Part shown: in pieces, positions 54,736 to 64,000 of the stretch
How positions within the stretch are numbered: the stretch's first letter is position 1
Layout: each line of letters opens with the position of its first letter
Assembly: GCF_963675165.1 (NCBI RefSeq)
Contig: NC_087387.1
Coordinates: forward strand, 3,498,990-3,562,989
DNA: 64,000 bases
DNA from: Halichondria panicea
Lineage: Eukaryota; Porifera; Demospongiae; Suberitida; Halichondriidae
Direction: 5' to 3'
Made by a program: the position numbers and the translations under genes
The notes under the pieces: generated by a model
Databases searched by the model: none
What the model was told of the DNA's origin: nothing
What the model saw: the letters and a program-made list of their open reading frames with translations, nothing else

Positions 54736-55890
54736 CCGTAGAAACTGGATTATTAGCGCATGCGCTTTTAGGGTCAATAGCAGAGCTCTATACGCTTATA
54801 TTCGAGAATGCGCCTATAATGCAGTCATTTTGAGCCCCACCCAGCAACCGGATGTCTCTGTGATGAGAGCTGACTCGCAAGCTGGCTAGAAAGTGAGCAA
54901 GCAAGGCAAGCAGGCAACCCTAACTGGATCTATATCATACTATTATGTTACAGTTCATTTTACATATATACATCATTTAAATTCATATTATAAAAACATT
55001 CATAACCAGGAACTTGGAATAAAAGGACCTCATCCATGTCTCACATTCTCTCAGCATGATCAGACATTGTCTGAGACAAGGTAACAACATGCCCAGAGAG
55101 TCCTTACAGATGGATATCACCAGCTACATGTATATAGCTATCACCGGCCTTTGAAAGAAGGCCTGCTATCGACTGCTTGCGCGTGCGCTAAATTATTCGA
55201 TTTTTTTCCCCGTAAATATTCCTATAATACTGGATACATCAGAGAAAATATCTTAAAAGTCATACACAGAGCTATATAGCTAGCTAGCTAGAGACAGAGC
55301 TGTGTAAGTTTGTTGTACTGCTATTTTCTTCTGATAGAATCAGTAGCAGTAGTATAGTAGACTTTCACCGAAGTTAGTGTTAAAAGGGCGTGGCCTGTCC
55401 ATATAGGCTCTTATCAGCCGTCACTCCTTTCAGACAATCGTCATCCACACTGTTGCAGGCTGTGAGTCTTTTGTTAGCATAGCAGGCTAAGGGTAGCTAT
55501 CAGAGAATGCTATCCGATGGGCTAGAAACCTTCAATCAAACTTTCTATCTACTTCCTTCAATCCACTTCCTTTCGTTGTGATGTTATAGTTTTACTGAGC
55601 ATAAACGATGTTATCCAAAGCCCCCAGATACCGGGGGGATATTAGCGCATGCGCAAGCAGTCGATACCAGGCCCACTTCCCTAGTGGGAAGTGCGGCCTG
55701 GGATCGAGGCTAGCACTGTACAAGCTAACTAGCTCATAAATAAACTGAATCAATTCTAAAATTACACTAATAACCTTCGCATAATTGGAAAAGCGCTTCA
55801 ATTCGAGTATAAAAATCCTGCAGTTGAGCATGCGCTTAAAATAAAGATACGCTTATAATCGAGTAAGCGCTAATAATCCAGTTTCTACGG
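54736..55890. mobile_element. TA-flanked MITE (CCGTAGAAACTGGATTATTA ends), split by element E
   Basis: Inverted ends CCGTAGAAACTGGATTATTA...; TA at 54734-54735 and 55891-55892. Without the nested element it is about 577 bp, similar to the second copy at 55926-56398. Shared blocks include gtcattttgagccccaccca and cagttgagcatg. It has no transposase. Confidence 0.85.
55135..55712. mobile_element. TAGCCTCGA element E, nested in a MITE
   Basis: 578 bp from TAGCTATCACCGGCC to GGCCTGGGATCGAGGCTA, interrupting the MITE relative to its paralogue at 56224-56260. It shares its interior with element B. The right flank is gcactgtac; the left flank has decayed, so the 9-bp duplication is not readable, which suggests an older insertion. 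Confidence 0.75.
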
Positions 55891-55925
55891 TACTTCAATG
55901 CTGGTCGTTTTAGAGGTAAGGCTTT

Positions 55926-56398
55926 AGACATAGAAACTGGGTTATTAGCGCATGCGCTCATGGGGGGTCAATAGCAGAGTTCCAAACGCTGAAAAGGTGC
56001 CTATAATGCAGTCATTTTGAGCCCCACCCAGTAACCAGATGTCTCTGTGACAGATAGCTAGCTAGAAAGTGACCGAACTAGGCAAGCAGGCTACACTAAC
56101 TAGGTATATATCGTGCTATATCATTTATATATTATCTACAGTTCTTTGTACAACATTATTTAACATAATATCATCATTGATGGAACAAAAAGAGTGATCT
56201 ATGTCTCCGCATGCCAGAGAGTCCTTCCAGATAGATACCACCAGCTATGGAGCTACCATGCACTGTACAAGCTAGTTAGCTCATAGACAAACAAAGCAAT
56301 TCTAACAAATTCTTTGAGTACAAAAAGCTGCAGTTGAGCATGTGCTAAAAATAAAAATACGCTTATAATCGAGCAAGCGCTATAATTCAGTTCTTGCA
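55926..56398. mobile_element. Second copy of the CCGTAGAAACTGG-type MITE, uninterrupted
   Basis: Runs from tagaaactgggttattagcg to agcgctataattcagttctt, with the same internal blocks as 54736-55890 and diverged ends. It provides the empty site for element E. Confidence 0.8.
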
Positions 56399-56499
56399 TA
56401 CCTAAATTCTGTGTATAGACTTGAAACTGCTGCTGACTCGTCGAAAGGACCTGGAAAGAACTTCAAAAAATGCGACCATTAAATGACTCGCACGAGAAT

Positions 56500-56823
56500 A
56501 CAGACACAAGCCCACATCATCATCCATGCGTGTCACTACGCATGGATGGACTCAACACTGTAATACAATATTATACACATAAATTCATCCAAATCATCAT
56601 GATTATTCCCGCACATTCCAAAATTCATGTAACATATTATTTTTTAGGGATCGATCATTACCCTATCAGTGAAAAATTGCTAAGATTGGCCGGGGAAAAC
56701 GACCAGCAAAAAGTACATATGAAAGACGTTGAAGTTATGCTGCTCTCGTTTACCACACGTTTTGGTGTTTCCCCCAGCCAATCCTAGCAATTTTTTATAT
56801 GCAAATGTTTTTCTAGTCGAATA
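56500..56823. mobile_element. Second copy of the CCGACTAGAAAAAC-type MITE, diverged
   Basis: Matches 30480-30854 (catcatccatgc.tgtcactacgcatggatgga, aaatcatcatgattat, then the right arm ending gcaaatgtttttctagtcg). The left arm is largely lost. Confidence 0.75.
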
Positions 56824-57350
56824 CTGTTTAGGCTAAGCTGCTTCTGCTAATCAGCAACACATCAACCACGTGGACACTAGTATGCGAGTAGCTATGAAAT
56901 CAATAAATTTGGTCGAATTTTTCATCTGGATAATAAAACTTTCAGAAGATTGGGGTTCGGATAATTAAGGCTCAAGAGTACAGTACACCCTACGTACCTG
57001 CTCAATGAATTTTTGGCTAGGGCCACTCTTTTGAGGAACGCAACGAAGCGAAATACAGCTACATGTATATATACAGCACTATAAAGAGGTTGCTTAGATA
57101 TGGGGTTGGGCATCCATACTTAACTACTACTGGACAGACGTTTACAATACCTACCTCCAATATCTCCTGTTACTTGCTTTAATTTTGCACCAGCAACCAT
57201 TTTTGCTATCTCAGTTGCCATATTCAGGATCCTGCAGATGCAAGTTATACGTGTATAAGTGTATAACCCATCACAGGTTTCATCTAGTGGGGGGGGGGGG
57301 GCTAGGGTGCCCCTTCCCCCCAAACATTTCACATTAGTACTACATGACAT
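56824..57350. other. Unassigned, one exon-like patch
   Basis: A minus-strand patch at about 57233-57151, between an acceptor-like ctgcag and a GTAGG donor, reads NMATEIAKMVAGAKLKQVTG and could be a small exon. I do not recognise it. A 14-G run lies at about 57287-57300. Confidence 0.3.
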
Positions 57351-57360
57351 CATCAAATGT

Positions 57361-57503
57361 CAGAGGAGGTCCGACAGGCGCGGTACAGCTCAAGTAATTA
57401 GCCTCTGATTACTCTCAGCAAAAACATACGACGTGGGCGGATAATTATTGCTCAATCAAAGGCTAATTACTTGAGCTGCACCACGCCTGTCGTACCTCCT
57501 CTT
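57361..57503. mobile_element. Foldback MITE with 9-bp TSD ATCAAATGT
   Basis: 143 bp, almost entirely two arms of about 50 bp (CAGAGGAGGTCCGACAGGCG... and its partner ending ...CCTGTCGTACCTCCTCTT). The perfect duplication ATCAAATGT lies at 57352-57360 and 57504-57512. The 9-bp duplication again suggests Mutator-type mobilisation, but the ends differ from the TAGCCTCGA group. Confidence 0.9.
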
Positions 57504-57589
57504 ATCAAATGTACAGTACAACATCTATGACATTATTATTACATGTAGTACAAGGTATTTTCACACAAAATAGTTTCACAGAATAATTC

Positions 57590-57960
57590 TACGCTGTTTC
57601 TGCAATTTCCATAATTACTTTAAGATTGTCATTGCATAACTTAGCAGGATCGACCTTCAATGCATTGCCTGGTCTAAGGTATCTTCGCCAAGTCTATTTC
57701 TTAGTCTTGTCTTTACAAGTTTCATGTCACTGAAGCTTCTTTCCACAGTTCCTGTTGTGACAGGAAGTACTAAAGAGATTGCATTCATGGTTTCTTTGCT
57801 AGTGAGAACCTCAGAGTTACTGAAACTACTTGACATTCGACAAAAGATGTTCCATTCTGCTTTAGTTTCTTCTGGAACTACATCTTGCACACACACTCTA
57901 GTCTCACCACCGTGTGTAATCTGCTGGGGACTGCCGTAAAAGTTGGTTGCTGCTAACTGA
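57590..57960 (-). pseudogene. hAT transposase C-terminal dimerisation region
   Basis: The minus-strand frame at 57896-57657 has MNAISLVLPVTTGTVERSFSDMKLVKTRLRNRLGEDTL (quoted in part: LPVTTGTVERSFSDMKLVKT). This is the conserved hAT C-terminal signature (ERSFS followed by K.R.RNR) found in hAT transposases and their domesticated zinc-finger relatives. A 1-nt shift at 57660 separates the last residues (VDPAKLCNDNLKVIM). The catalytic domain and zinc finger are not found beside it, so it is a fragment. Confidence 0.85.
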
Positions 57961-58557
57961 AGTATATAACAACAACAGTGAACAAAGAGATCACTCTAGG
58001 AGAACAATGCCGCATTCATATTTGAAATTCCTATTAGCAAGTATAAGAGACAAGGACAATCTTCTCTGAATCTCTGTTAAAGACTCTGACAGTGACAAGG
58101 AACAACCTTCTGATGCAGAATCTTGACTCTTTATACCTGGCTACTTTACCCATGCATTTACCGTTGTTGTATGTTGATGTATTCAAGAGCTGGCAGCCCT
58201 CAGACGCAAGACAGAGAAGAATAGTTTCTTAATGAGTGGGCTTAATTTCGAGACAAAACTACTGTTTAGCCCATCCCACCTGTACGTAGCTGCTTTGTAG
58301 CATACAATTAGGGTGGGCGTAATCTCGGTAGAGTACGGTAATAACAATAACTCAAGCCTCAAGGATAGATTTTAGTCTTTATTACGCTAGGTAAGCCCTT
58401 GTCTATCATATCTCCATACTTGCAACTTGATTCTGGCTACAGTTTTATAAGCGAGTCTGTAATGCGTATGCCTCCTGTGGCTTTGTTTCCAGTCAGGCTC
58501 CGCCCATCTATTAAAAGCCCACATTCATTTTCACTGTGCCACCGTCATGCGCAAACC
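57961..58557. other. Unassigned stretch
   Basis: No recognised gene. gtgggcgtaatctcgg...agtacggtaat near 58315-58350 resembles the right end of the TA-flanked CCGTA elements, without a visible partner. Confidence 0.3.
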
Positions 58558-59144
58558 TATCCTTGATTCCAAGCCGATTAAAATACGGTCTGGTACCTAT
58601 TGCAAGGTGATAGTGCGCATGCGTTAGTTTATTCTCCAAAATGTGCCCTTTTTTTCTTCTCTCATATATTTTCTATCTATGTACATCTGCTTAGCTCTCT
58701 ATTGCATTGTTCCAGAAGGCTTTCACACTAGTCTGAAGCCATAAGAGGCTCTCATCTACCTCTATGACAGTTGTATGGTCAGGATGTCTTACCTTAGATC
58801 TGTACAGGCTATGGGGCGTGTATGGTGCCTCAACTGCTACTTGCGAAGACAACACGGCTATACGACCATCCTAGACGTAGACGAGAGCCTCTTCTGTTTT
58901 CAAACTAGTGTTCAATGTTCATACCAACCAACGCAATAGATGGCATAAGCCACAGCTTCACGGAACTCAGGCATGGTATTACGGAATATATTCTTAGTAA
59001 ACAGACTAATTTACAGTACAATTTACTAAGGTTTTACGTTCGTAGTACGATTATCCATATTCTGGGTAATTTGAAGCGCATGCGTACTATCACACATGCA
59101 ATAGGTACAAGGCCATATATTACTGCGGCCTGGAATCGAGGCTA
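58558..59144. mobile_element. TAGCCTCGA element F, 9-bp TSD GCGCRAACC
   Basis: 587 bp, from TATCCTTGATTCCAAGCCG to CGGCCTGGAATCGAGGCTA, with longer inverted similarity (aaaatacggtctggtacctattg / caataggtacaaggcc; gtgcgcatgcgtta / agcgcatgcgtac). Flanks are GCGCAAACC (58549-58557) and GCGCGAACC (59145-59153), one mismatch. Non-coding. Confidence 0.8.
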
Positions 59145-59204
59145 GCGCGAACCTTGCCCTCGAGGCTTGACTACATTTACAATACCATTATCACTTGACA
59201 ACGG

Positions 59205-59265
59205 CACACTACAAAGTCCCATAGTATATACTGCTCTGAGGCACATTCCCATGTACTTCCCTTGT
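59205..59265. repeat. Paralogous empty site of element G
   Basis: aagtcccatagtatatactgctctgaggcac...ttcccatgtacttccc closely matches the two flanks of element G joined together (63003-63018 plus 63824-63860). It confirms that G is an insertion and duplicated ATAGTATAC. Confidence 0.8.
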
Positions 59266-59714
59266 CAATTTATAGTGTCTAATTGATTAAACTTACCACA
59301 ACTAAGAAAACACAAGTTCTCTTGCTTTACTTGGCCCAGGACCGTGGTCGAATTACTCAGCCACTATTTGAATTCTGAAATACTCTGCCAAAGACAGTAT
59401 AGTACAGTACAAAGTAAATCTGCAGTCTTAGAAGCATTATTATATATCTGGAGTCAAAGGTCAATGGTCCATCACGTGCGCAAAAGAGAAACAAGTGATC
59501 TAGTGAGCTGAGCTGAGGCACAAGTATTATATTATAGCCATTGCAGTGCTAGATGATGGGCTTGTAGAAAACCGAGGAATATCGAATTACGTATGCATAA
59601 GAGGAATATGGCCAACACCACACCTTCACCCTTCTCCAAATGTGTTATGGTAGGAGCTGAAGTAAAGAGCTTTATATAAGCGATAATAATATTATGTTCT
59701 ACAGAACTTGTGTA

Positions 59715-60265
59715 CCGTAAGACCTCGATTTAAGGCGACACCTAGGAGCTTCAGTAGCCTCGAGACCAGCCGTTCGTTATCTGAAAGAACGCCTGGTCAA
59801 GTTCCGATGTAGCACTCGTTACTAGTGGTCCAGGAATTTCTTGGACCGTTAATTGCCCGCACAAGGTGTATTACCCATGAATATCATTTTATGATGCTGT
59901 AAAAAACGCTGACTCGGCTAGATGTGCAACTTGACCTGGCGTTCTTTCAGATAACGAACGGCTGATCTTGAGGCTAGAGCTGACCTAAAAATAGCGACAG
60001 CTGCATTGACAATTATTTTTTAATGGCGCGTTCTAAATAGAGGTAAATGTATCCACTCCCTAGCCTTGATTGTAGCCCACTGGATAATCAGTGTTTTTAA
60101 GCGGCCTGAAATCGAGGCAAGTAGACTCTTTAAAGTTACCTCTAATTAGATGCAACCCTCTAAATATGCGACACCAGGACTTCGATATGATTTTCAACCT
60201 CCAAAAGAAGCGACCTCTGGCTTCGTAATTATTAAAAAGTGTCGCTTTAAATCGAAGTCTTACGG
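59715..60265. mobile_element. TA-flanked element (CCGTAAGACCTCGATTTAAG ends)
   Basis: 551 bp with about 27-bp inverted ends (CCGTAAGACCTCGATTTAAG / CTTTAAATCGAAGTCTTACGG), TA at 59713-59714 and 60266-60267. It contains a nested foldback (59755-59976) and a mini TAGCCTTGA...TCGAGGCAA piece (60061-60119). Non-coding. Confidence 0.85.
59755..59976. mobile_element. Foldback element with TAGCCTCGA ends, nested
   Basis: Arms of about 50 bp: TAGCCTCGAGACCAGCCGTT...GAACGCCTGGTCAAGTT and the reverse-complement partner ending in TTGAGGCTA. The flanks share only gagct, so the duplication is partly eroded. It belongs to the TAGCCTCGA group by its ends. Confidence 0.75.
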
Positions 60266-60409
60266 TACCCTACTTATTCGCAACACCCTCGATCTTTTCC
60301 AATTTTTTGACCCCAGCAACTGCTGCGTTGACAATTATTTTTTTATGTCGTGTCCTAAGTAGAGGTCAAATCATAGCCTCGATTCCTAGATTCACAAGCT
60401 GTCACTGTT

Positions 60410-60642
60410 GCAGGCGAACAGTAGACTGGTCAAACACCGTGTAGGGACTCGTGTTGCACAATTAGCATATCATCTAAGTGGCTGCGGTTTCATGACGTCA
60501 GTATACTGCATGTGATACGTAGTGAAACGTTACTATCAATAATCTTGTGGTAACCACATGCGGTTAGTTGCCACAAATATCGTGGCAAACGTTACATGAG
60601 TCTCTACACAGAGTTTGACCAGTCTACTGTTCGCCCTCCTGC
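60410..60642. repeat. Foldback with GCGAACAGTAGACTGGTCAA arms
   Basis: gcaggcgaacagtagactgg...cgtgtagggactcgtg pairs with catgagtctctacacaga...ccagtctactgttcgccctcctgc, arms of about 48 bp. A TAGCCTCGATTCC start lies just upstream (60374) without a partner. Confidence 0.75.
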
Positions 60643-61557
60643 ATGCAATTAGAGAAACTTCAGGACCAGAAACCAGAGTATCACTTGGAGTGGCCTAGCT
60701 AACTATTTAAAATTTTCGCCTTAAATCAAATAAGTACAATACTTATTCGATTCATTATGGTAATTTCGCCGGGTTCAACCAAGCCGCAACATTTTGCAAT
60801 AACAAGATACCGTCTTCTATTTACAGCGCCACTAAAAATTAATTATGATTTTCCAGTTGTGGATAAATAGTATAATTCCACTTAGGCACTAATTGCAATA
60901 GAACATAGAGTACTAGTAGCTGCGGCTATCATAGATTCGATTTAAGGCCGTATTACCAGTCCATACTAATTACCTTTCTAACGAGTGCTACAAGCTGCGC
61001 TGTGCTAATGCCTCTTGCCTTGTTATGCTTTCGCTAGAGTGTTATAGTAGAAGGAATAAGCTAGACCGGCTGAATTTTGTTGCAAATGGCGTGCCGTAGG
61101 GAACATTGATTCTGTCAGGATCTGGATTGTCTCACACATGGGGATGAGCTATATAGAAGCTGTTAGTTTTCGTCACATTGCAACCCTTTCAGGTGGAATA
61201 GACACACACACACACACAGTCAGCTTTACCGCATCCCTCGTGCGGCTACGCCTCAAGCCATAATTACCTAAGCGCCAATCCAAAATTTACTGCACGTAAT
61301 TGGACGAACTTGGCGCTTCTGCAGGCCCTCCCTTTAATTAATTGTCACAACAGTTAAATAAGAGATGAAGTGAAGGAACAAAGAAAGAAAGAGTGGCTGC
61401 CCACGTTCATTTTCACTTGTCTACCACTCGTCTATCGCCACGCAACTTAACAACGCAGTCTCTCCTTTTCATTGTATCTTCCTTATTATTACTGTAGGAT
61501 TGATACTGCATGTAATCTCGTTACCTATCCGTTTCTTCTTGTATCTATATAATAGTT
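60643..61557. other. Decayed repeats, no gene
   Basis: Includes a degraded tract resembling the 35.6-kb MITE (ttacagcgccactaaaaattaatt, about 60826-60900), the second R3 copy at 61080-61262 and AT-rich sequence. No coding signal. Confidence 0.35.
61080..61262. repeat. Dispersed repeat R3, second copy
   Basis: Shares with 51.0-51.5 kb: tctgtcaggatctgga, gaagctgttagttttcgtc, an (AC)n run (61202-61220), and ccctcgtgcggctacgcctc. Confidence 0.75.
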
Positions 61558-61684
61558 AAGACACTGTTTTGGAGGTGTCAATGGGATTTAGAAGCCCAAA
61601 GGCACTGATTTAGTATCCCGAGCGTAGCGAGGGTACTGAAATGGCTGAGGGCTTCTAAATCACATGGACATCGACAAAACAGTG
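61558..61684. repeat. Foldback with AGACACTGTTTTG arms
   Basis: agacactgttttggaggtgtc...tttagtatcccgag pairs across cgtag with cgagggtactgaaatggctg...gacatcgacaaaacagtgtct, arms of about 60 bp with small mismatches. A strong cruciform candidate. Confidence 0.85.
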
Positions 61685-61904
61685 TCTAGCTCATTTAGAT
61701 ACTAGTGCGCATGCGCAAACCGCTTGACTACAATACAATTACTTAACAACGGAATACTAGGTATACCTTAATGTTACTATTGTAGACAGGTAGTAATTTT
61801 AGCTTTTTCTCTGCTTTTAGGGTACTAATTTTGGCGGATTTGTAGCAAATTCATTACCGCAATATATCTCAAGATGTACAAGTATGAGTTTTAAGTTATA
61901 GTTA

Positions 61905-62026
61905 TAACACGGGCACAAGGGATGTATGGAATATATTGCACTGAAGCACGAGGGCGCCAGCCCCGAGGGCTGAGTGCAATATATGCCATGCAGCCCGAGT
62001 GCACGTGTTATAACTAGTTTATATCC
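61905..62026. repeat. Foldback with AGTTATAACACGGGCAC arms
   Basis: agttataacacgggcacaag...caatatattgcact pairs with gagtgcaatatatgccatgcagcccg...cacgtgttataact across cgccagccccgaggg. The long minus-strand open frame over it is not credible. Confidence 0.8.
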
Positions 62027-63018
62027 CGAGGGCATAGCAACATAACACTGTCCTAGTAACACAATATAAACTGCACAAAAAAAGACAGAGACAACTCTAG
62101 ACACAGCTCCATCTCTTCTCTCTGCTAGACGCCAGTATCTGCAGCGTATAAGATTGGCATGACCGACGAATGGCTTGACACAAAATTGTTGGAGTTCCAA
62201 CGCTGAAATCTGCAAAACAGCCCCACCCCACTTCTGGTGCTGCAAAACAGCCCCGCCCCACTTACTGCTGTGCAAAGAAACAGCCCCACCCTACTACTCA
62301 GTGAATACATGTATACGTATTTATTTAGCTGCTGGTACATGGTCTACGCTCGGCCTCATAACCAAGCCAAGAAAGCTCGCTTCTACACTGCTGCAAAACA
62401 GCTCGTGCCCCCAGCAAAAAGAGCCACTTCTAGTGCTAGGGTGAAGCAGAATTGACATGCATCACGAGGTCGAGGACTAGGTCGATCTAGGAACACAGAA
62501 TCTTCCACAAAATGAATCTTGGACAATTTTAAAACCTGCATGGTTGCATGGTTGCAAGAAGAAACTCCAGCTGTGCTGAACATTCATTCCTGCATGGCTG
62601 GACATACTTTGATACTTGTTATTTCTCATGCGTATTAGTTTAATTTTAATTTAATTGTCTGTCTAATGCCAGAGGGGTGTTTTGTGGTTAGTGCATTATG
62701 ACTTTGTGGTCAGTGCAATATGACTTTCAGCAGTGCATTATGCTGCATATTGCACTTGGCAACAACGTAGCAACGGGATATAAGGTTGAATGGAAAGTTT
62801 GGAGTCAGATACAGATGAAAAAAGGGCTAGCTTGTAGTATACTTCCAAAAGTGAATTAGAAAAAAGAAAAAATTGCGTTTAAAAAAAATTAATTGCGTTT
62901 TATTATTAGTGCGTGCTTAATTTAGCGTTAATTACAAATTCGAAAATTAGTACCCGTTTATAATAGTAACAATAAGGTACTAAGTAAATTTGCAGGTATA
63001 CTAAGTCCCATAGTATAC

Positions 63019-63814
63019 TAGCCTCGGTCCAGGCCGATTTTTTTTTAATAGAAGGAAGTTGAAAAAAACGATCTGGTATTGATTGTATCTGGGCGTGGCA
63101 GGAACCGGAAACTAAAGCAGAGATTCTTCACATTTTGTTTCCTGTTTTTTTCTGTAATACTAAAGGTGTACGTAGAGGCATTTTACTCCCGTAAAAGTTA
63201 CAGTAATGTAGCTCCGTGTCATGTTCTCAATTTATAGCTAGCTAGCTATGGCATGCAATGCGTTGTCTTGTTTGAAGCAAGATGGCCTCACTCTCGTGGC
63301 AGAACAGGCCCAGGCTCTCAGGCTCCTGTTTGAGGGAAGGGACGTGTTTATCTGGTTCCCAACGGGGTATGGCAAGTCTCTCTGCTATATCAGTTTTGCT
63401 GCCCTTTTTAATGGACTACAAGCTAGGTAGGACCAAGGCTCCTCCTGTTGACAAAAGTGTTGTTTTTGTTAATTGTCTCTCCCCTTGTATCTCTCATCAT
63501 GAGACTCATGATTGACCAGGTCAGGAGTCTAAACAATAGAGGTGTTTCTGCTGCTATCCTCAGTAGCAATAAAGGAATCGACAAAGATTTGGTTGCCACT
63601 GCCAAAGAAGTGTCTTCTGGGAAGTATTTCCTGCTGTATACTGCCCCAGAGGCTGTTGTTGAAGACCACTGTATAGTGTTGTAGGATTCGTTTTACCACA
63701 GAGTCAATTTGTATTAAAAAACCACGCCCAGATCACGCCCAAATACAATCAATACCAGACCTAGTAGGCGACCTAGCGTTCAATTGGAGACGGATCGGCC
63801 TGGGGTCGAGGCTA
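63019..63814. mobile_element. TAGCCTCGA element G with RecQ fragment, 9-bp TSD ATAGTATAC
   Basis: 796 bp, from TAGCCTCGGTCCAGGCCGAT to ATCGGCCTGGGGTCGAGGCTA, with a perfect duplication ATAGTATAC (63010-63018 and 63815-63823) and an empty paralogous site at about 59205-59265. The inner arms share tctggtattgattgtat and tgggcgtg. It carries the N-terminal part of a RecQ-like helicase. Confidence 0.95.
63248..63684 (+). pseudogene. RecQ-like helicase N-terminal fragment (in element G)
   Basis: Plus strand, Met at 63248: VAEQAQALRLLFEGRDVFIW followed by FPTGYGKSLCY (Walker A, motif I) in the first frame to a stop at 63428. Homology continues from about 63448 in another frame with VSPLVSLIMRLMIDQVRSL (motif Ia), RGVSAAILSSNKG and FLLYTAPEAV (motif Ib region), ending at 63684. 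The DEAH box, motifs III-VI, RQC and HRDC regions are absent, so it is about 140 residues of a protein usually over 400 long. The N-terminus is intact from its own Met, so the cut-off looks like an internal deletion of a longer element. Confidence 0.75.
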
Positions 63815-63823
63815 ATAGTATAC

Positions 63824-64000
63824 CTGCTCTGAGGCACTTTTCCCATGTACTTCCCATGTAGATCTTATGCCAGATCACTGGGTGGTGGGTTGTAAGGGCC
63901 GTCCATTGAAGCAGCTCTGGATCTTGTCCTTGTCTATATGATTATTATCAACTAGGTTCAATATACATGTACAGGTCCGCTAAAAACAACTGCTACCGTA
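63824..64000. other. Window end, nothing recognised
   Basis: Continuation of the repeat shared with 59.2 kb (ctgctctgaggcac...). No coding signal before the edge. Confidence 0.4.

Noticed and set aside
61817-62275. 152-residue minus-strand ORF
   Set aside because: It spans a palindromic foldback and a duplicated ggggcggggc-type patch, and matches no family or splice context.

Overview
The window is eukaryotic and looks like a repeat-rich region of an invertebrate animal genome. A demosponge is my best guess, from the very short GT-AG introns (about 50-150 bp), the recurrent TATAATTAT-type AT runs and the mix of transposon superfamilies; this is inference and the species is not proven. There is no bacterial operon, no convincing rRNA or tRNA gene and no CRISPR array. 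Only one stretch (about 47.98-48.94 kb, minus strand, complexin-like) looks like an ordinary host gene. Nearly everything else is transposons, many of them nested and datable relative to each other.

Layout. 0.9-2.0 kb: a 5'-truncated LINE with a poly(A) tail. 3.2-4.0 kb: a decayed HECT-domain gene. 4.0-5.0 kb: a decayed DIRS-type reverse transcriptase. 6.3-16.5 kb: many copies of one non-coding repeat family (called here the L repeat), interrupted by a TA-flanked element, a TAGCCTCGA-type element with a 9-bp target duplication, and a solo DIRS terminal repeat. 16.5-28.2 kb: an insertion of about 11.7 kb in an L repeat, bounded by a 9-bp duplication. It carries USP, Ulp1 and MULE/SWIM transposase segments, and a Ginger1 transposon (16801-21114, TSD AGCC) sits inside it. 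28.9-34.8 kb: an IS3EU-like transposon with a decayed integrase-type transposase and a multi-exon HECT-domain gene on the other strand. 36.8-38.3 kb: a piggyBac copy with TTAA ends and a deleted transposase C-terminus. 38.6-45.3 kb: a DIRS/PAT-like tyrosine-recombinase retrotransposon with split direct repeats, interrupted by a non-LTR element. 45.6-64 kb: TAGCCTCGA-type elements (two carrying RecQ-helicase fragments), TA-flanked MITEs, foldbacks, a hAT transposase C-terminus and inverted L repeats.

Two themes tie the window together. First, the L repeat acts as a landing pad. Elements of several superfamilies have inserted into it, and because uninterrupted copies lie nearby, target-site duplications can be read directly. 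Second, unrelated DNA transposons here all carry ubiquitin- or SUMO-pathway domains: MULE with USP and Ulp1, Ginger1 with Ulp1 and PHD, IS3EU with HECT, plus a further HECT remnant. Most coding regions are broken by frameshifts, an inversion or deletions, so most elements look inactive; the Ginger1 copy and the HECT gene are the best preserved.
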